A stretch of DNA of 57,852 nt from positions 1-57,852 of the forward strand of contig QIAA01000161.1 of assembly GCA_003224905.1 (NCBI GenBank), read 5' to 3'. The notes under the pieces were generated by a model that made no database searches, was not told the DNA's origin, and saw only the letters and a list, made by a program, of their open reading frames with translations. The translations under genes and the position numbers were made by a program. The first letter of the stretch is position 1. The number at the start of each line of letters is the position of its first letter. Source of the DNA: Acidobacteriota bacterium. Lineage in GTDB: Bacteria; Acidobacteriota; Terriglobia; Terriglobales; Acidobacteriaceae. This document shows, piece by piece, positions 8,224-15,865 of the stretch.

Positions 8224-8523
8224 GGAACGCTCATTTTAACATCGCAATGAACCGATTCAGATCACTCTTAAGTTGTTGTAAACTGGTGGCTAACGCAGCA
8301 TTCGTGAGTTTGTGGCACTGCGCTGTTCCGTTTTATCCGTGGTTCTCAACCCAACATTTTCTGCTTCCATTTCGAGCAGTGATCGGTCTAACTGCAGCGG
8401 AGATACCCTGCAGTCCGCAGTCCCATGAAAGCACTCGCACCGTTGGCAAATTTCGGAACAAAACTGTGAGTGCGTTCGTATTCATAATTACAGGCTGGGT
8501 TTGAATTCTGTCAGGAGGCGGAT
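8224..8523. other. Divergent intergenic region
   Basis: About 300 bases between the minus-strand CNNM gene and the plus-strand membrane-fusion gene. It should hold both promoters, but I see no clear -35/-10 pair. AGGAGG at 8513-8518 is the ribosome-binding site that fixes the GTG start at 8524. Confidence 0.5.
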
Positions 8524-9738
8524 GTGAACGGTAACGGGAACGGCAAAAAGAAGCGGCGAAAAAAAATCATAGTCATTGGAATCGTAATGGCGGCAGTTCT
8601 CATATTTGCGGGCGTTCTCTACGCATTTACCCATGGCGGGACCAAGATTGACCCCTCCAAACTCGCCAAGGTGGAACGCAACGATCTCGCAAAGAGCGTG
8701 GTCGCAACCGGTAAAGTTACTCCGATCACTAAGGTTGAGGTGAAATCGAAAGCCAGCGGCATCGTGACGAAGCTGTTTGTGGAATATGGTGACCGTGTGA
8801 AAAAGGGACAGCTGCTTGCCCAGCTTGATAAAGAAGAGATCTTGGCGCAGGTTGACCAGGCTAAGGCGGGGCTGCAGGCTGCTGAAGCAAGCCTTAAGAG
8901 CGCCGAAGCCGACTACGAACGCGCCCGGGTGGACGCCGAAGGTCCCGACGTGCCGCTCCTAAAACGTGCCTATGATCGCGCTATGGGCATGGCTAAGGAA
9001 GGCGTGGTCTCGACCTCGGCACTTGAGGACGCGCAGAGAAATTACGAACTGGCTCTGAATAAACAGAACGTGGCGAAAGCACAGGTGACCGTGCTGAGGG
9101 CCAGGATTGCGCAATCCCAAGGCCAAGTCGCGCAGGACCGGGCCACGCTCAAGCAGCTCGAGGAACAACTTGGGTATACGGACGTTACCTCTCCTATCGA
9201 TGGAATTGTCCTCTCCCGAGATGTGGAAATTGGAGATGCGGTCAGCTCAATTCTCGTGCTCGGCTCATCTGCGACCCTGGTTATGACTTTGGGCGATACC
9301 AGCGAGGTCTACGTCAAAGGTAAAGTAGACGAGAGCGATATAGGGAAGGTCTATATAGGCCAGCCAGCCCGCATCAAGGTCGAATCTTTCAAAGATAAAT
9401 CGTTCAACGGCAAAGTCACGAAAATCTCACCTATGGGCGTGGAGAAAGATAACGTCACGACATTTGAAGTCCGGGTCTCGATCAATAATCCCGGTGGCGA
9501 GCTGAAAGCCGAGATGACCGCCAACGCCGAAATCATCCTGGAAGAGCACAAGAGCGTGCTGCAGATTCCGGAAGGCTCATTGATTTACGACAAAGACAAG
9601 AAAGCTTCGGTCGAAATACCCGATCCCAAGGCCAAAGATGGAAAGAAGAAGATAGCAGTGAATGTGGGCATTTCCAACGGGGCGAAAACCGAGGTTCTGA
9701 GCGGTCTGAAAGAAGGCGACGAGGTCGTACTCCAGTAA
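8524..9738 (+). CDS. Periplasmic adaptor (membrane-fusion) protein, HlyD/MacA-like
   Basis: A 404-residue protein starting at GTG 8524, five bases after AGGAGG; the ATG two bases upstream is closed at once by TGA. One N-terminal TM (residues 17-36) follows a K/R-rich leader. Then come a biotinyl-lipoyl-like half (VEVKSKASGIVTKLFVEYGDRVKKGQLLAQLD), a coiled-coil hairpin (about 95-210), the second lipoyl half (LGYTDVTSPIDGIVLSRDVEIGDAV), and the beta-barrel and membrane-proximal domains. Such adaptors bridge an inner-membrane pump and an outer-membrane channel. No MacB-type ATPase or RND pump is adjacent, so its partner must be elsewhere. Confidence 0.88.
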   Translation: MNGNGNGKKKRRKKIIVIGIVMAAVLIFAGVLYAFTHGGTKIDPSKLAKVERNDLAKSVVATGKVTPITKVEVKSKASGIVTKLFVEYGDRVKKGQLLAQLDKEEILAQVDQAKAGLQAAEASLKSAEADYERARVDAEGPDVPLLKRAYDRAMGMAKEGVVSTSALEDAQRNYELALNKQNVAKAQVTVLRARIAQSQGQVAQDRATLKQLEEQLGYTDVTSPIDGIVLSRDVEIGDAVSSILVLGSSATLVMTLGDTSEVYVKGKVDESDIGKVYIGQPARIKVESFKDKSFNGKVTKISPMGVEKDNVTTFEVRVSINNPGGELKAEMTANAEIILEEHKSVLQIPEGSLIYDKDKKASVEIPDPKAKDGKKKIAVNVGISNGAKTEVLSGLKEGDEVVLQ

Positions 9739-9759
9739 CAGCACTCGATAGGAGGAAGC

Positions 9760-10683
9760 ATGCGCAGCTCCCGTTTTGCGGTGACTCTCGCTCTGTCATT
9801 GGCAGTCCTCACAGCTGTTTCCGTTGCACGCACTCCTGATGGCCAGTTTGAGCGAACTCTTCAAGTAAACGGGCCAGCCGACCTGGAGGTGCTCACGCAC
9901 TCGGGCGACATCACGGTGCGGGCGGGTCAGGCAGGAAGTGTGTTTATACGCGGAAAACTTTTCGTCGGTGATCGCTGGTTTTCCGGAAGCAGGCGAGGCG
10001 ATGTCAGCGAGTTAGAGAAGAATCCACCTATTCGGCAGAGTGGAAATACCATAAAGATCGACTATCCGGCAATGCACAACATCGCCATTGATTACGAAAT
10101 TACCGTCCCAGCTGAAACGAGCGTTCGCGCGCATAGCGGCTCTGGCAATCAGACCATGGACGGAATTCATGCCAAGCTAGACTTGGAAGCCGGTTCCGGC
10201 GACCTTCGCCTTAGCTCGATTCAGGGCGAGGTTCACGCGCACACTGGCTCGGGAAACATCGACGTGCGCGACCTGGCGGGTCCGTTCACGGCCGACGCAG
10301 GGAGTGGTGACATAAGACTTGATGCTCGGGGGGCTGGAGATATTCGTGTGCATACCGGCTCTGGAAACATTCAGCTCCAGGATGTGAAAGGGACTTTGCG
10401 CGCCGAAGCTGGAAGCGGTGATGTGAATGTTGGCGGGGCGCAAACGGGGGAATGGGAAATCAGGACTGGCTCGGGCAATATCACGTTGCGGCTGCCAGAA
10501 CAGGCCGCATACGATTTGCAGGCATCCACGGGGTCGGGAAGGGTAGTTGCCGATCAGCCCGTAAGCATGACCGTTCAAGGCGACGTGCAGCGCAGCCGGG
10601 AGCACTCAATCAATGGCAAGGTTCATGGCGGTGGACCCTTGTTGATGGTCCATACAGGATCTGGCGACGTCCATATCCAATAG
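9760..10683 (+). CDS. Secreted DUF4097-type beta-repeat protein
   Basis: A 307-residue protein with a signal peptide (cleavage near AVSVARTPDG) and a clear start after GGAGGAAGC. From about residue 120 it is built of repeats of about 20 residues marked by (A/T)GSG(D/N)(I/L/V), about nine times (for example HTGSGNIDVRDL, DAGSGDIRLD, RTGSGNITLRL). This spacing suggests a right-handed beta-solenoid, as in DUF4097/putative-adhesin proteins. It follows the adaptor gene by 21 bases and is probably cotranscribed. Its molecular role is unknown. Confidence 0.8.
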   Translation: MRSSRFAVTLALSLAVLTAVSVARTPDGQFERTLQVNGPADLEVLTHSGDITVRAGQAGSVFIRGKLFVGDRWFSGSRRGDVSELEKNPPIRQSGNTIKIDYPAMHNIAIDYEITVPAETSVRAHSGSGNQTMDGIHAKLDLEAGSGDLRLSSIQGEVHAHTGSGNIDVRDLAGPFTADAGSGDIRLDARGAGDIRVHTGSGNIQLQDVKGTLRAEAGSGDVNVGGAQTGEWEIRTGSGNITLRLPEQAAYDLQASTGSGRVVADQPVSMTVQGDVQRSREHSINGKVHGGGPLLMVHTGSGDVHIQ

Positions 10684-10722
10684 ACAAGATCGCACCTGCG
10701 CCGGCCAACATGTTAAGACCGA

Positions 10723-10728
10723 TATAAT
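10723..10728 (+). promoter_or_regulatory. Consensus -10 box immediately before ribA
   Basis: A perfect TATAAT ends six bases before the GTG of ribA. A start site at the usual distance would fall on the GTG itself, giving a leaderless mRNA. No good -35 or Shine-Dalgarno sequence is seen. Confidence 0.45.
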
Positions 10729-10734
10729 ATCGGT

Positions 10735-11349
10735 GTGAGTCCTTCTGTTCGCCAGATAGCCTCGGCTGAGTTCCCTACGCGCTGGGGCAAGTTCAGAATT
10801 TTCGGCTTTCAGAGAAGTGTCAGCCGAGACCATCACCAAACCATAGAAGAAGCGGTCGCATTGGTGATGGGCGATGTCCTCTCCCGCCCGCCATTGGTCC
10901 GGATTCACTCTCAATGCCTTACCGGCGACGTATTCGGCTCGTTGCGCTGTGACTGCCGCCAGCAACTTGAAATGGCACTATCGATGATTGCCAAGGAAGG
11001 CGCCGGTGTGCTCATTTACGAGCAGCAGGAAGGCCGCGGCATTGGGCTGATGGCGAAATTGCAGGCTTACGAACTGCAGGATTCGGGGCTCGACACCGTG
11101 CAAGCCAACGAGCGCCTCGGCTTCAAAGCCGACCACCGCGAATTTGTAATGCCTGCAGAAATCCTGAAAGCTTTGGGAATTGGAAGCGTTCGCCTGCTAT
11201 CCAATAATCCCGATAAAGTTGCCGCGCTCGAAGGCGGCGGCATCCGCGTGACTGAACGTGTGCCATGCGAAGTCTCTCCCAGTGCTCACGCGGAAGAATA
11301 TTTGAAGACAAAGAAAGAAAAGCTCGGGCACTTGTTTACTTCCAGGTAA
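10735..11349 (+). CDS. ribA: GTP cyclohydrolase II
   Basis: A 204-residue cytosolic enzyme converting GTP to the diaminopyrimidine precursor of riboflavin. The zinc site is intact (HSQCLTGDVFGSLRCDC, with Cys-x10-Cys-x-Cys). The GTP-binding/catalytic segment YEQQEGRGIGL and the C-terminal GIGSVRLLSNNPDKVAAL are typical. It has no DHBP synthase (RibB) domain. The start is GTG, with TATAAT six bases upstream and no Shine-Dalgarno. It converges with hcrB, only nine bases separating the stops. No other rib genes are in the window. Confidence 0.93.
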   Translation: MSPSVRQIASAEFPTRWGKFRIFGFQRSVSRDHHQTIEEAVALVMGDVLSRPPLVRIHSQCLTGDVFGSLRCDCRQQLEMALSMIAKEGAGVLIYEQQEGRGIGLMAKLQAYELQDSGLDTVQANERLGFKADHREFVMPAEILKALGIGSVRLLSNNPDKVAALEGGGIRVTERVPCEVSPSAHAEEYLKTKKEKLGHLFTSR

Positions 11350-11358
11350 TTGCTGAAC

Positions 11359-12351
11359 TCAGTTGAAGGCGGCTAAGACCGCCCGTTTCGTGAATACCCG
11401 AATCATTTCCCGCCGGTATTCGGGAGTAAGTGCCGACGTGGTCAGCGGCTTGGCGGTTTTGGCGGCGAGATTTCCAATAGCTTCGGCAAGGGTTGCATCA
11501 ACAACTTTTCCTGCCAGCAATTCACCGGCATTTTTTACCAGTAGCGGCGCAGGATTCACGGCAGTGAGTGCAACGCGGGCATCGGCCACGTATCCGTTTG
11601 ACCGCTTCAGGGCGACCGCCACTCCTGCCAGGGGGTAGTCAATCGAGCCCCGAATACGAAGTTTGCGATACACGCCGCGATAATCCGCCGATGATGCCGG
11701 CAGAAATACCCTGGTAAGAATTTCGTCTGGCCGCAGATTCCTGTAGCTGTCTCCCTCTCCGGTGTAGAATTCCTGAAGCGGCATGCGTCTAAAGCCAGCC
11801 GCGCCGGCAATCTCGACCTCCGCATCCAGACACAGCAGGGCAGCCGGTGTATCCCCCGAAAAAGCCGCCCAGCACTTCGTCCCCCCGGGTGCAACGTGAC
11901 AAAGATCCCCATCCTTCTTGATGCAGAACCCGCAACCCTTGCGCCAGGTGAGCGACTGGTTGTACCAGAGACAGCGCGTGTCGAGACAAATATTACCGCC
12001 GATAGTGCCCATATTGCGCAGCAGAGGCGAGGCTACAGTTGCCCCTGCTTCGGCGAGAACGGAATAGTGCTGACGCAGAAAACCGGAGTGCTCGATCTCA
12101 GCCAGCGTGGTTAGCGCGCCAATTTCGGTTCCAGTCTGCGTCTGCCGGATGCCCTTGAGTTCCGCAATGTGCCGGATATCGAGCACATACTCTGGCTCGA
12201 ATAGTTTCTGCTGCATGGACGGAATGAGATCGGTGCCCCCGGCGATCACCCGTGTGGCGCGGGCACCCTCGTTCTTCCGACAGTTCGTCAGCAGAGCAAC
12301 TGCTTCCTGCACGGTTCGCGGCCGCAGCAATTTGAATTGCGGGAGGCTCAA
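11359..12351 (-). CDS. hcrB: 4-hydroxybenzoyl-CoA reductase-type FAD/[4Fe-4S] subunit (beta)
   Basis: Start chosen at TTG 12351, which overlaps the stop of hcrA as TTGA; the open frame further upstream reads hcrA DNA out of frame. The 330 residues carry the CoxM/XDH flavin motifs AGGTDLIP (about 37) and TIGGNICL (about 116). Between them and the next strand is a loop seen only in the 4-hydroxybenzoyl-CoA reductase beta subunit: C127, C143, C151 and C160, with spacing 16/8/9, which as I recall matches the Thauera HcrB ligands for an extra [4Fe-4S] cluster. This argues for a reductive dehydroxylase rather than an ordinary xanthine or CO dehydrogenase. It is the last gene of the operon. Confidence 0.82.
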   Translation of the reverse strand: MSLPQFKLLRPRTVQEAVALLTNCRKNEGARATRVIAGGTDLIPSMQQKLFEPEYVLDIRHIAELKGIRQTQTGTEIGALTTLAEIEHSGFLRQHYSVLAEAGATVASPLLRNMGTIGGNICLDTRCLWYNQSLTWRKGCGFCIKKDGDLCHVAPGGTKCWAAFSGDTPAALLCLDAEVEIAGAAGFRRMPLQEFYTGEGDSYRNLRPDEILTRVFLPASSADYRGVYRKLRIRGSIDYPLAGVAVALKRSNGYVADARVALTAVNPAPLLVKNAGELLAGKVVDATLAEAIGNLAAKTAKPLTTSALTPEYRREMIRVFTKRAVLAAFN

Positions 12352-14939
12352 TCGTCGCCCCCTGCCGTGCTTTGAACATCGGTCCGTGCGGGGTCCATCG
12401 GATGGCGCAAGGGCCCTTTGCCTTTGAACCACAGCGATCCACCATGCTCGCGTAGACGGGTCGGCGCAGTGGGATCTACACCTTCGGTCAAATTCAGCGA
12501 CCTGGCATTTCTTTTGGCGCGAAGCGCCGACAAAACCCGTTCCGGTGTAAACGGTGATTCGCGTAAGCGGATACCGACTGCATCGTAGATTGCATTGGCA
12601 ATCGCCGGAATGGTTGCTGCGAGCGAACCTTCGCTGCACTCTTTGGCGCCGAACGGACCTTCGGGATCGATGCTCTCGACGATGATCGGCTCAACTTCAG
12701 GCGACTCGACTGCCGATGGGCTGCGGTATTCCAGCAGCCCTGGGTTCATCAGCATGCCGTCTTTCCAGATCATTTCTTCCGTGAGCGCCTGCCCCATGCC
12801 CATCCATACTGAGCCGATAATCTGGCCTTCAACCGAAACGGGATTCAAGGCGCGCCCGCAATCGTGCGCCGCCCAGACCTTGTGAACTGTGACTTCGCCG
12901 GTGTCTTCGTCCACGCTGACTTCCGCCACCTGCGCGGAATAAGAGTAGGCAGGTGACGGGCCGACGCCCGCGCCCTTGTGCTTGCCGCCACGAGCCTCGG
13001 GCGGAGGAGCGTAAGAACCTGTGCCGGTCAGCGCACCATGGAAGTCGATGGCGGCGACAACCGCTTCTTCGAAGGTCATCGAGTCCTTCGGGCAGCCTTC
13101 GTCTGCGCGTTTCTGTTGCAGAGAGCCGCGAAGGATTTGGCCTTCGACTCTGCCGGATACGGAGGGCTGAGGTTCTGCCGAGCTTCGCTCGGCTGGGCGG
13201 ACGGGGGCGTCCGCCCCTACGCGTGCAGTGCGCTTGGAAACTTTATCTTCGCGGAAGACCAGCTCTTCGGGATTGCAGTCGATTTTTCGCGCTGCGGCTG
13301 AAGCGATCTGTTTCTTTACTTCTTCTGCGGCGCGCAGAGTCGCATTGCCGGCCATGAAGGTCACGCGGCTGGAATAAGAGCCGATATCAATGGGAGTGAG
13401 ATCCGTATCGGCGGCCACGACCTTCACGCGCGACAAGAAACATCCCAGAACCTCGGCCGCGATCTGGGCGGTCATGGTATCTGAGCCCTGCCCGATTTCG
13501 GAGGCTCCGGTGTAGACAATGACTCCACCATCACGATCAATCTTGATGTTGACGGTGGAATGCGGCATATCGGAGCGAATGATCGAATTGGCCGCGCCAC
13601 TTACATAGTGACTGCACCCGATACCTAGCCCGCGCCCACGAGGCAGCTTGCCCTTGCGATCCTTCCAGCCAGAGCGCTCAACAACTTTGTCGATGCACTC
13701 CGGTAGCCCATAGCTCTGGACTCGCAATCCGTTCACCGTAATACACGGTGGCTTCAGCAAGTTGCGCCGCCGAATTTCCGCAGGATCAATTGATAGCCTG
13801 GCCGCAATCTCGTCCAATTGCGATTCGAAGGCAAAGCGGACATTGACTGTGCCATGCCCGCGCATGGCGCCGCACGCGGGCTTGTTGGTGAGCACTCGGT
13901 AGCCGTCGTACGCAATGTTAGGGATGTCATAGAGGGCGCCCAGTAACGCGCCGGAGTAAAGAATGGTTACAACGCCGTAAGAGCAGTAGGCGCCACCGTC
14001 CTGCACTACCCGGGCTTTTACGGCGACGATGCGGCCGTCGTTCTTGACTCCAGTCTTCAGATCAATGATGGTCCGCGGCCGGCCACGATGAGCCCAGAAA
14101 ACTTCCTCTCTGGTGTAGGTAATCTTCACGGGAGCGCGCGCCTTGCGGGCGGCAATGGCTGCGATGATCTCAAGCGGAATTACTTCGCTCTTGCCGCCGA
14201 ATCCGCCGCCTACCAGCGGCTTGATCACGCGAATCTGCGACATCGGCATCTCGAGCACGAGTGAGAGCTTGTGCTGCAAGTAGTAGGGAACCTGAGTGGA
14301 GGACCAGACCGTCAGGCGCCCCAATTTGCCGGTGTGGGGATCGAGATCGAAGGCTGCCAGCGTGGAGTGCGGCTCCATGGCGGCATGGGTAACTTCATTT
14401 GCGAGATACCTGGCTTCGGCGATGTATCCGGCTTCTGCGAATCCTTTCTCTGGATCGCCAAAAACGTGGTGGTAGTCCTTTTCAATGTTTTGCGGCTTGT
14501 TGTCGTGGATGAGATCGCGCTCCGCCTTCATCGATTGTTCGGGATCGAAATAGGCAGGCAACAGGTCGTATTCCACATCGATCAACTGGAGAGCCTGGTC
14601 CGCGGTAGCCTCGTCCAGCGCAGCGACACACGCGATGTTGTCACCGACATAACGCACTTTGTCGAGAGCGAGCGCGTGCTCATCGTGGCCGACGGGAAGA
14701 ATGCCGTAGGTGTTCGGAGCATCTTTCCCGATCGCAATGGCGATCACGCCGTCCATCTTTTCCGCGCGGATGATGTCGATGCTCCTGATGCGCGCATGAG
14801 GATAGGGCGAGTGCAGAATCTTGCCGACGAGCATTCCCGGCAGGCTGAGGTCGTCGGTGTACTTGCCCGAGCCGGTGGTCTTTTGCGCGGCGTCGACCAT
14901 TGCCATGGGCTTGCCAATGACGGAAAACTGGTTGCTCAT
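12348..14939 (-). CDS. hcrA: 4-hydroxybenzoyl-CoA reductase-type molybdopterin subunit (alpha)
   Basis: An 863-residue xanthine-oxidase-family large subunit. Cofactor motifs are in order: LVGGGFGGKSE, ACGAMRGHG, EIGQGSDTMTAQIAAEVLG, and GPFGAKECSEGS holding the likely active-site Glu (E770). With HcrB and HcrC it would form the (abc)2 molybdenum enzyme that removes the phenolic hydroxyl of 4-hydroxybenzoyl-CoA using reduced ferredoxin; the exact substrate is inferred. It overlaps the DUF1330 gene by four bases (ATGA). Between about residues 565 and 625 the protein carries a low-complexity insertion relative to family expectation, part of it encoded by a double-hairpin repeat (13176-13222). 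Confidence 0.85.
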   Translation of the reverse strand: MSNQFSVIGKPMAMVDAAQKTTGSGKYTDDLSLPGMLVGKILHSPYPHARIRSIDIIRAEKMDGVIAIAIGKDAPNTYGILPVGHDEHALALDKVRYVGDNIACVAALDEATADQALQLIDVEYDLLPAYFDPEQSMKAERDLIHDNKPQNIEKDYHHVFGDPEKGFAEAGYIAEARYLANEVTHAAMEPHSTLAAFDLDPHTGKLGRLTVWSSTQVPYYLQHKLSLVLEMPMSQIRVIKPLVGGGFGGKSEVIPLEIIAAIAARKARAPVKITYTREEVFWAHRGRPRTIIDLKTGVKNDGRIVAVKARVVQDGGAYCSYGVVTILYSGALLGALYDIPNIAYDGYRVLTNKPACGAMRGHGTVNVRFAFESQLDEIAARLSIDPAEIRRRNLLKPPCITVNGLRVQSYGLPECIDKVVERSGWKDRKGKLPRGRGLGIGCSHYVSGAANSIIRSDMPHSTVNIKIDRDGGVIVYTGASEIGQGSDTMTAQIAAEVLGCFLSRVKVVAADTDLTPIDIGSYSSRVTFMAGNATLRAAEEVKKQIASAAARKIDCNPEELVFREDKVSKRTARVGADAPVRPAERSSAEPQPSVSGRVEGQILRGSLQQKRADEGCPKDSMTFEEAVVAAIDFHGALTGTGSYAPPPEARGGKHKGAGVGPSPAYSYSAQVAEVSVDEDTGEVTVHKVWAAHDCGRALNPVSVEGQIIGSVWMGMGQALTEEMIWKDGMLMNPGLLEYRSPSAVESPEVEPIIVESIDPEGPFGAKECSEGSLAATIPAIANAIYDAVGIRLRESPFTPERVLSALRAKRNARSLNLTEGVDPTAPTRLREHGGSLWFKGKGPLRHPMDPARTDVQSTAGGDD
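13176..13222. repeat. Double-hairpin palindromic element inside hcrA (coding copy)
   Basis: GCCGAGC-TTC-GCTCGGC is followed by GGGCGGACG-GGGG-CGTCCGCCC and CTACG. It is read in frame as part of hcrA (peptide RVGADAPVRPAERSSAE). The same element recurs in gctA, gctB and, in part, at 15822, 51913 and 56739. Confidence 0.75.
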
Positions 14940-15265
14940 GCCCCACTCTTTCGCGGATCCATATCGATCCCCGCTTCTTCGGGGTCCCGCACAATCGCAA
15001 TGTTGGCGTCAATCGCGCGCTGGCGAATGGGAATAATCTGCTGGTACTCGGGAGAGTCGTACCAGCGCCGCGCGGCGGCAAGATTGGGATACGCAACTAT
15101 CACGGTACGCACAAAAGGCCATTCGCCCGAGCGCACGTCCGGCGTTTTATCCACCGCCACGTACTGGCCGCCGTAGCGCTGAATCATGGGCGCTACTTTG
15201 ACTGCGTATTCGCGGAATGCCTCGATGTCCTTGATCTCCTTGATGGTGACGACTACGAAGGTCAT
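14936..15265 (-). CDS. DUF1330-family small protein
   Basis: A 109-residue protein with a ferredoxin-like dimeric alpha/beta barrel pattern: FVVVTIKEIKDIEAFREYAVKVAPMIQRYGG, then TVIVAYPNLAAARRWYDSPEYQQIIPIRQRAID. This is the DUF1330 signature. It has four-base ATGA overlaps on both sides, with hcrC upstream and hcrA downstream, so it is translated with the molybdoenzyme subunits. A role in the pathway, such as an isomerase, monooxygenase or assembly aid, is plausible but unproven. Confidence 0.8.
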   Translation of the reverse strand: MTFVVVTIKEIKDIEAFREYAVKVAPMIQRYGGQYVAVDKTPDVRSGEWPFVRTVIVAYPNLAAARRWYDSPEYQQIIPIRQRAIDANIAIVRDPEEAGIDMDPRKSGA

Positions 15266-15762
15266 TGGCTCACCATCTCAGGCTGCCGTTGCCCCTGCTC
15301 CGCTTCTATTGCGGCTTTGACCGCCTGATACATCTGCGTATATCCGGTGCAGCGGCAAAGATTTCCGCTGATAGCGTGACGAATCTCATCTTCACTGGGG
15401 TTGGGATTGATTGCGAGCAGATGCTTTACCGTCATCATGAAACCTGGGGTGCAGAAGCCGCACTGCGCGCCTCCCCAATCTCCGTAGGCTTTCTGAATAG
15501 CCGCGAGAGCTCCGTGCTCACTCACACCCTCGACCGTTGTGATCTCCTGTCCTTCGCAACTGGCGGCAAGCAGCGTGCACGAGAGCATGGGAATGCCATC
15601 GACCAGAACGGTGCACGCGCCGCAGGAAGAATCATCGCAACCGCGCTTTGAGCCAGTGAGCTGCAGGTCCTGGCGGAGGGCGTCGAGCAACAGCTTGCTC
15701 GGCTCGATAGCGAGCTCGCGGGTGCGGCCGTTTATCCGGAGTTCGATGAGTTCTTTCTTCAT
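15262..15762 (-). CDS. hcrC: 4-hydroxybenzoyl-CoA reductase-type [2Fe-2S] subunit (gamma)
   Basis: A 166-residue small subunit of the xanthine-oxidase family. The plant-type ferredoxin cluster uses C42, C47, C50 and C62; the second helical-domain cluster uses C101, C104, C136 and C138 (CGFCTPG and CRCTG). It passes electrons between the flavin subunit and the molybdenum site. Gene order here is hcrC-DUF1330-hcrA-hcrB with overlapping ends, so all are cotranslated. Iron-sulfur and molybdenum subunits of this kind also serve other hydroxylases; assignment to the HCR type rests on the partner HcrB. Confidence 0.87.
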   Translation of the reverse strand: MKKELIELRINGRTRELAIEPSKLLLDALRQDLQLTGSKRGCDDSSCGACTVLVDGIPMLSCTLLAASCEGQEITTVEGVSEHGALAAIQKAYGDWGGAQCGFCTPGFMMTVKHLLAINPNPSEDEIRHAISGNLCRCTGYTQMYQAVKAAIEAEQGQRQPEMVSQ

Positions 15763-15769
15763 TAAAATT

Positions 15770-15857
15770 AGCTCTTAGCTCTTGGCTCTTCGCTCTTAGC
15801 TCCCAGTTCTCGCATTGCAAGTCCGCTCTGGGCGGACGAGGGCGTCCGCCCCTACGT
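15770..15857. repeat. AGCTCTT-type tandem repeat followed by a half palindromic element
   Basis: The gap between gctA and hcrC begins with degenerate tandem units (AGCTCTTAGCTCTTGGCTCTT..., 15770-15812). It ends with a hairpin GGGCGGACG-AGGG-CGTCCGCCC and CTACG (about 15829-15855), the second half of the element found inside hcrA. Confidence 0.65.
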
Positions 15858-15865
15858 GACCTTCG

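Noticed and set aside
8247..8504. 85-codon plus-strand frame in the gap before the adaptor gene
   Set aside because: No ribosome-binding site and no family-like sequence; the region more likely holds promoters.
11359..12639. The longer 426-residue version of the HcrB gene
   Set aside because: Its first 96 codons read hcrA DNA out of frame; the TTG at 12351 gives the normal family start.
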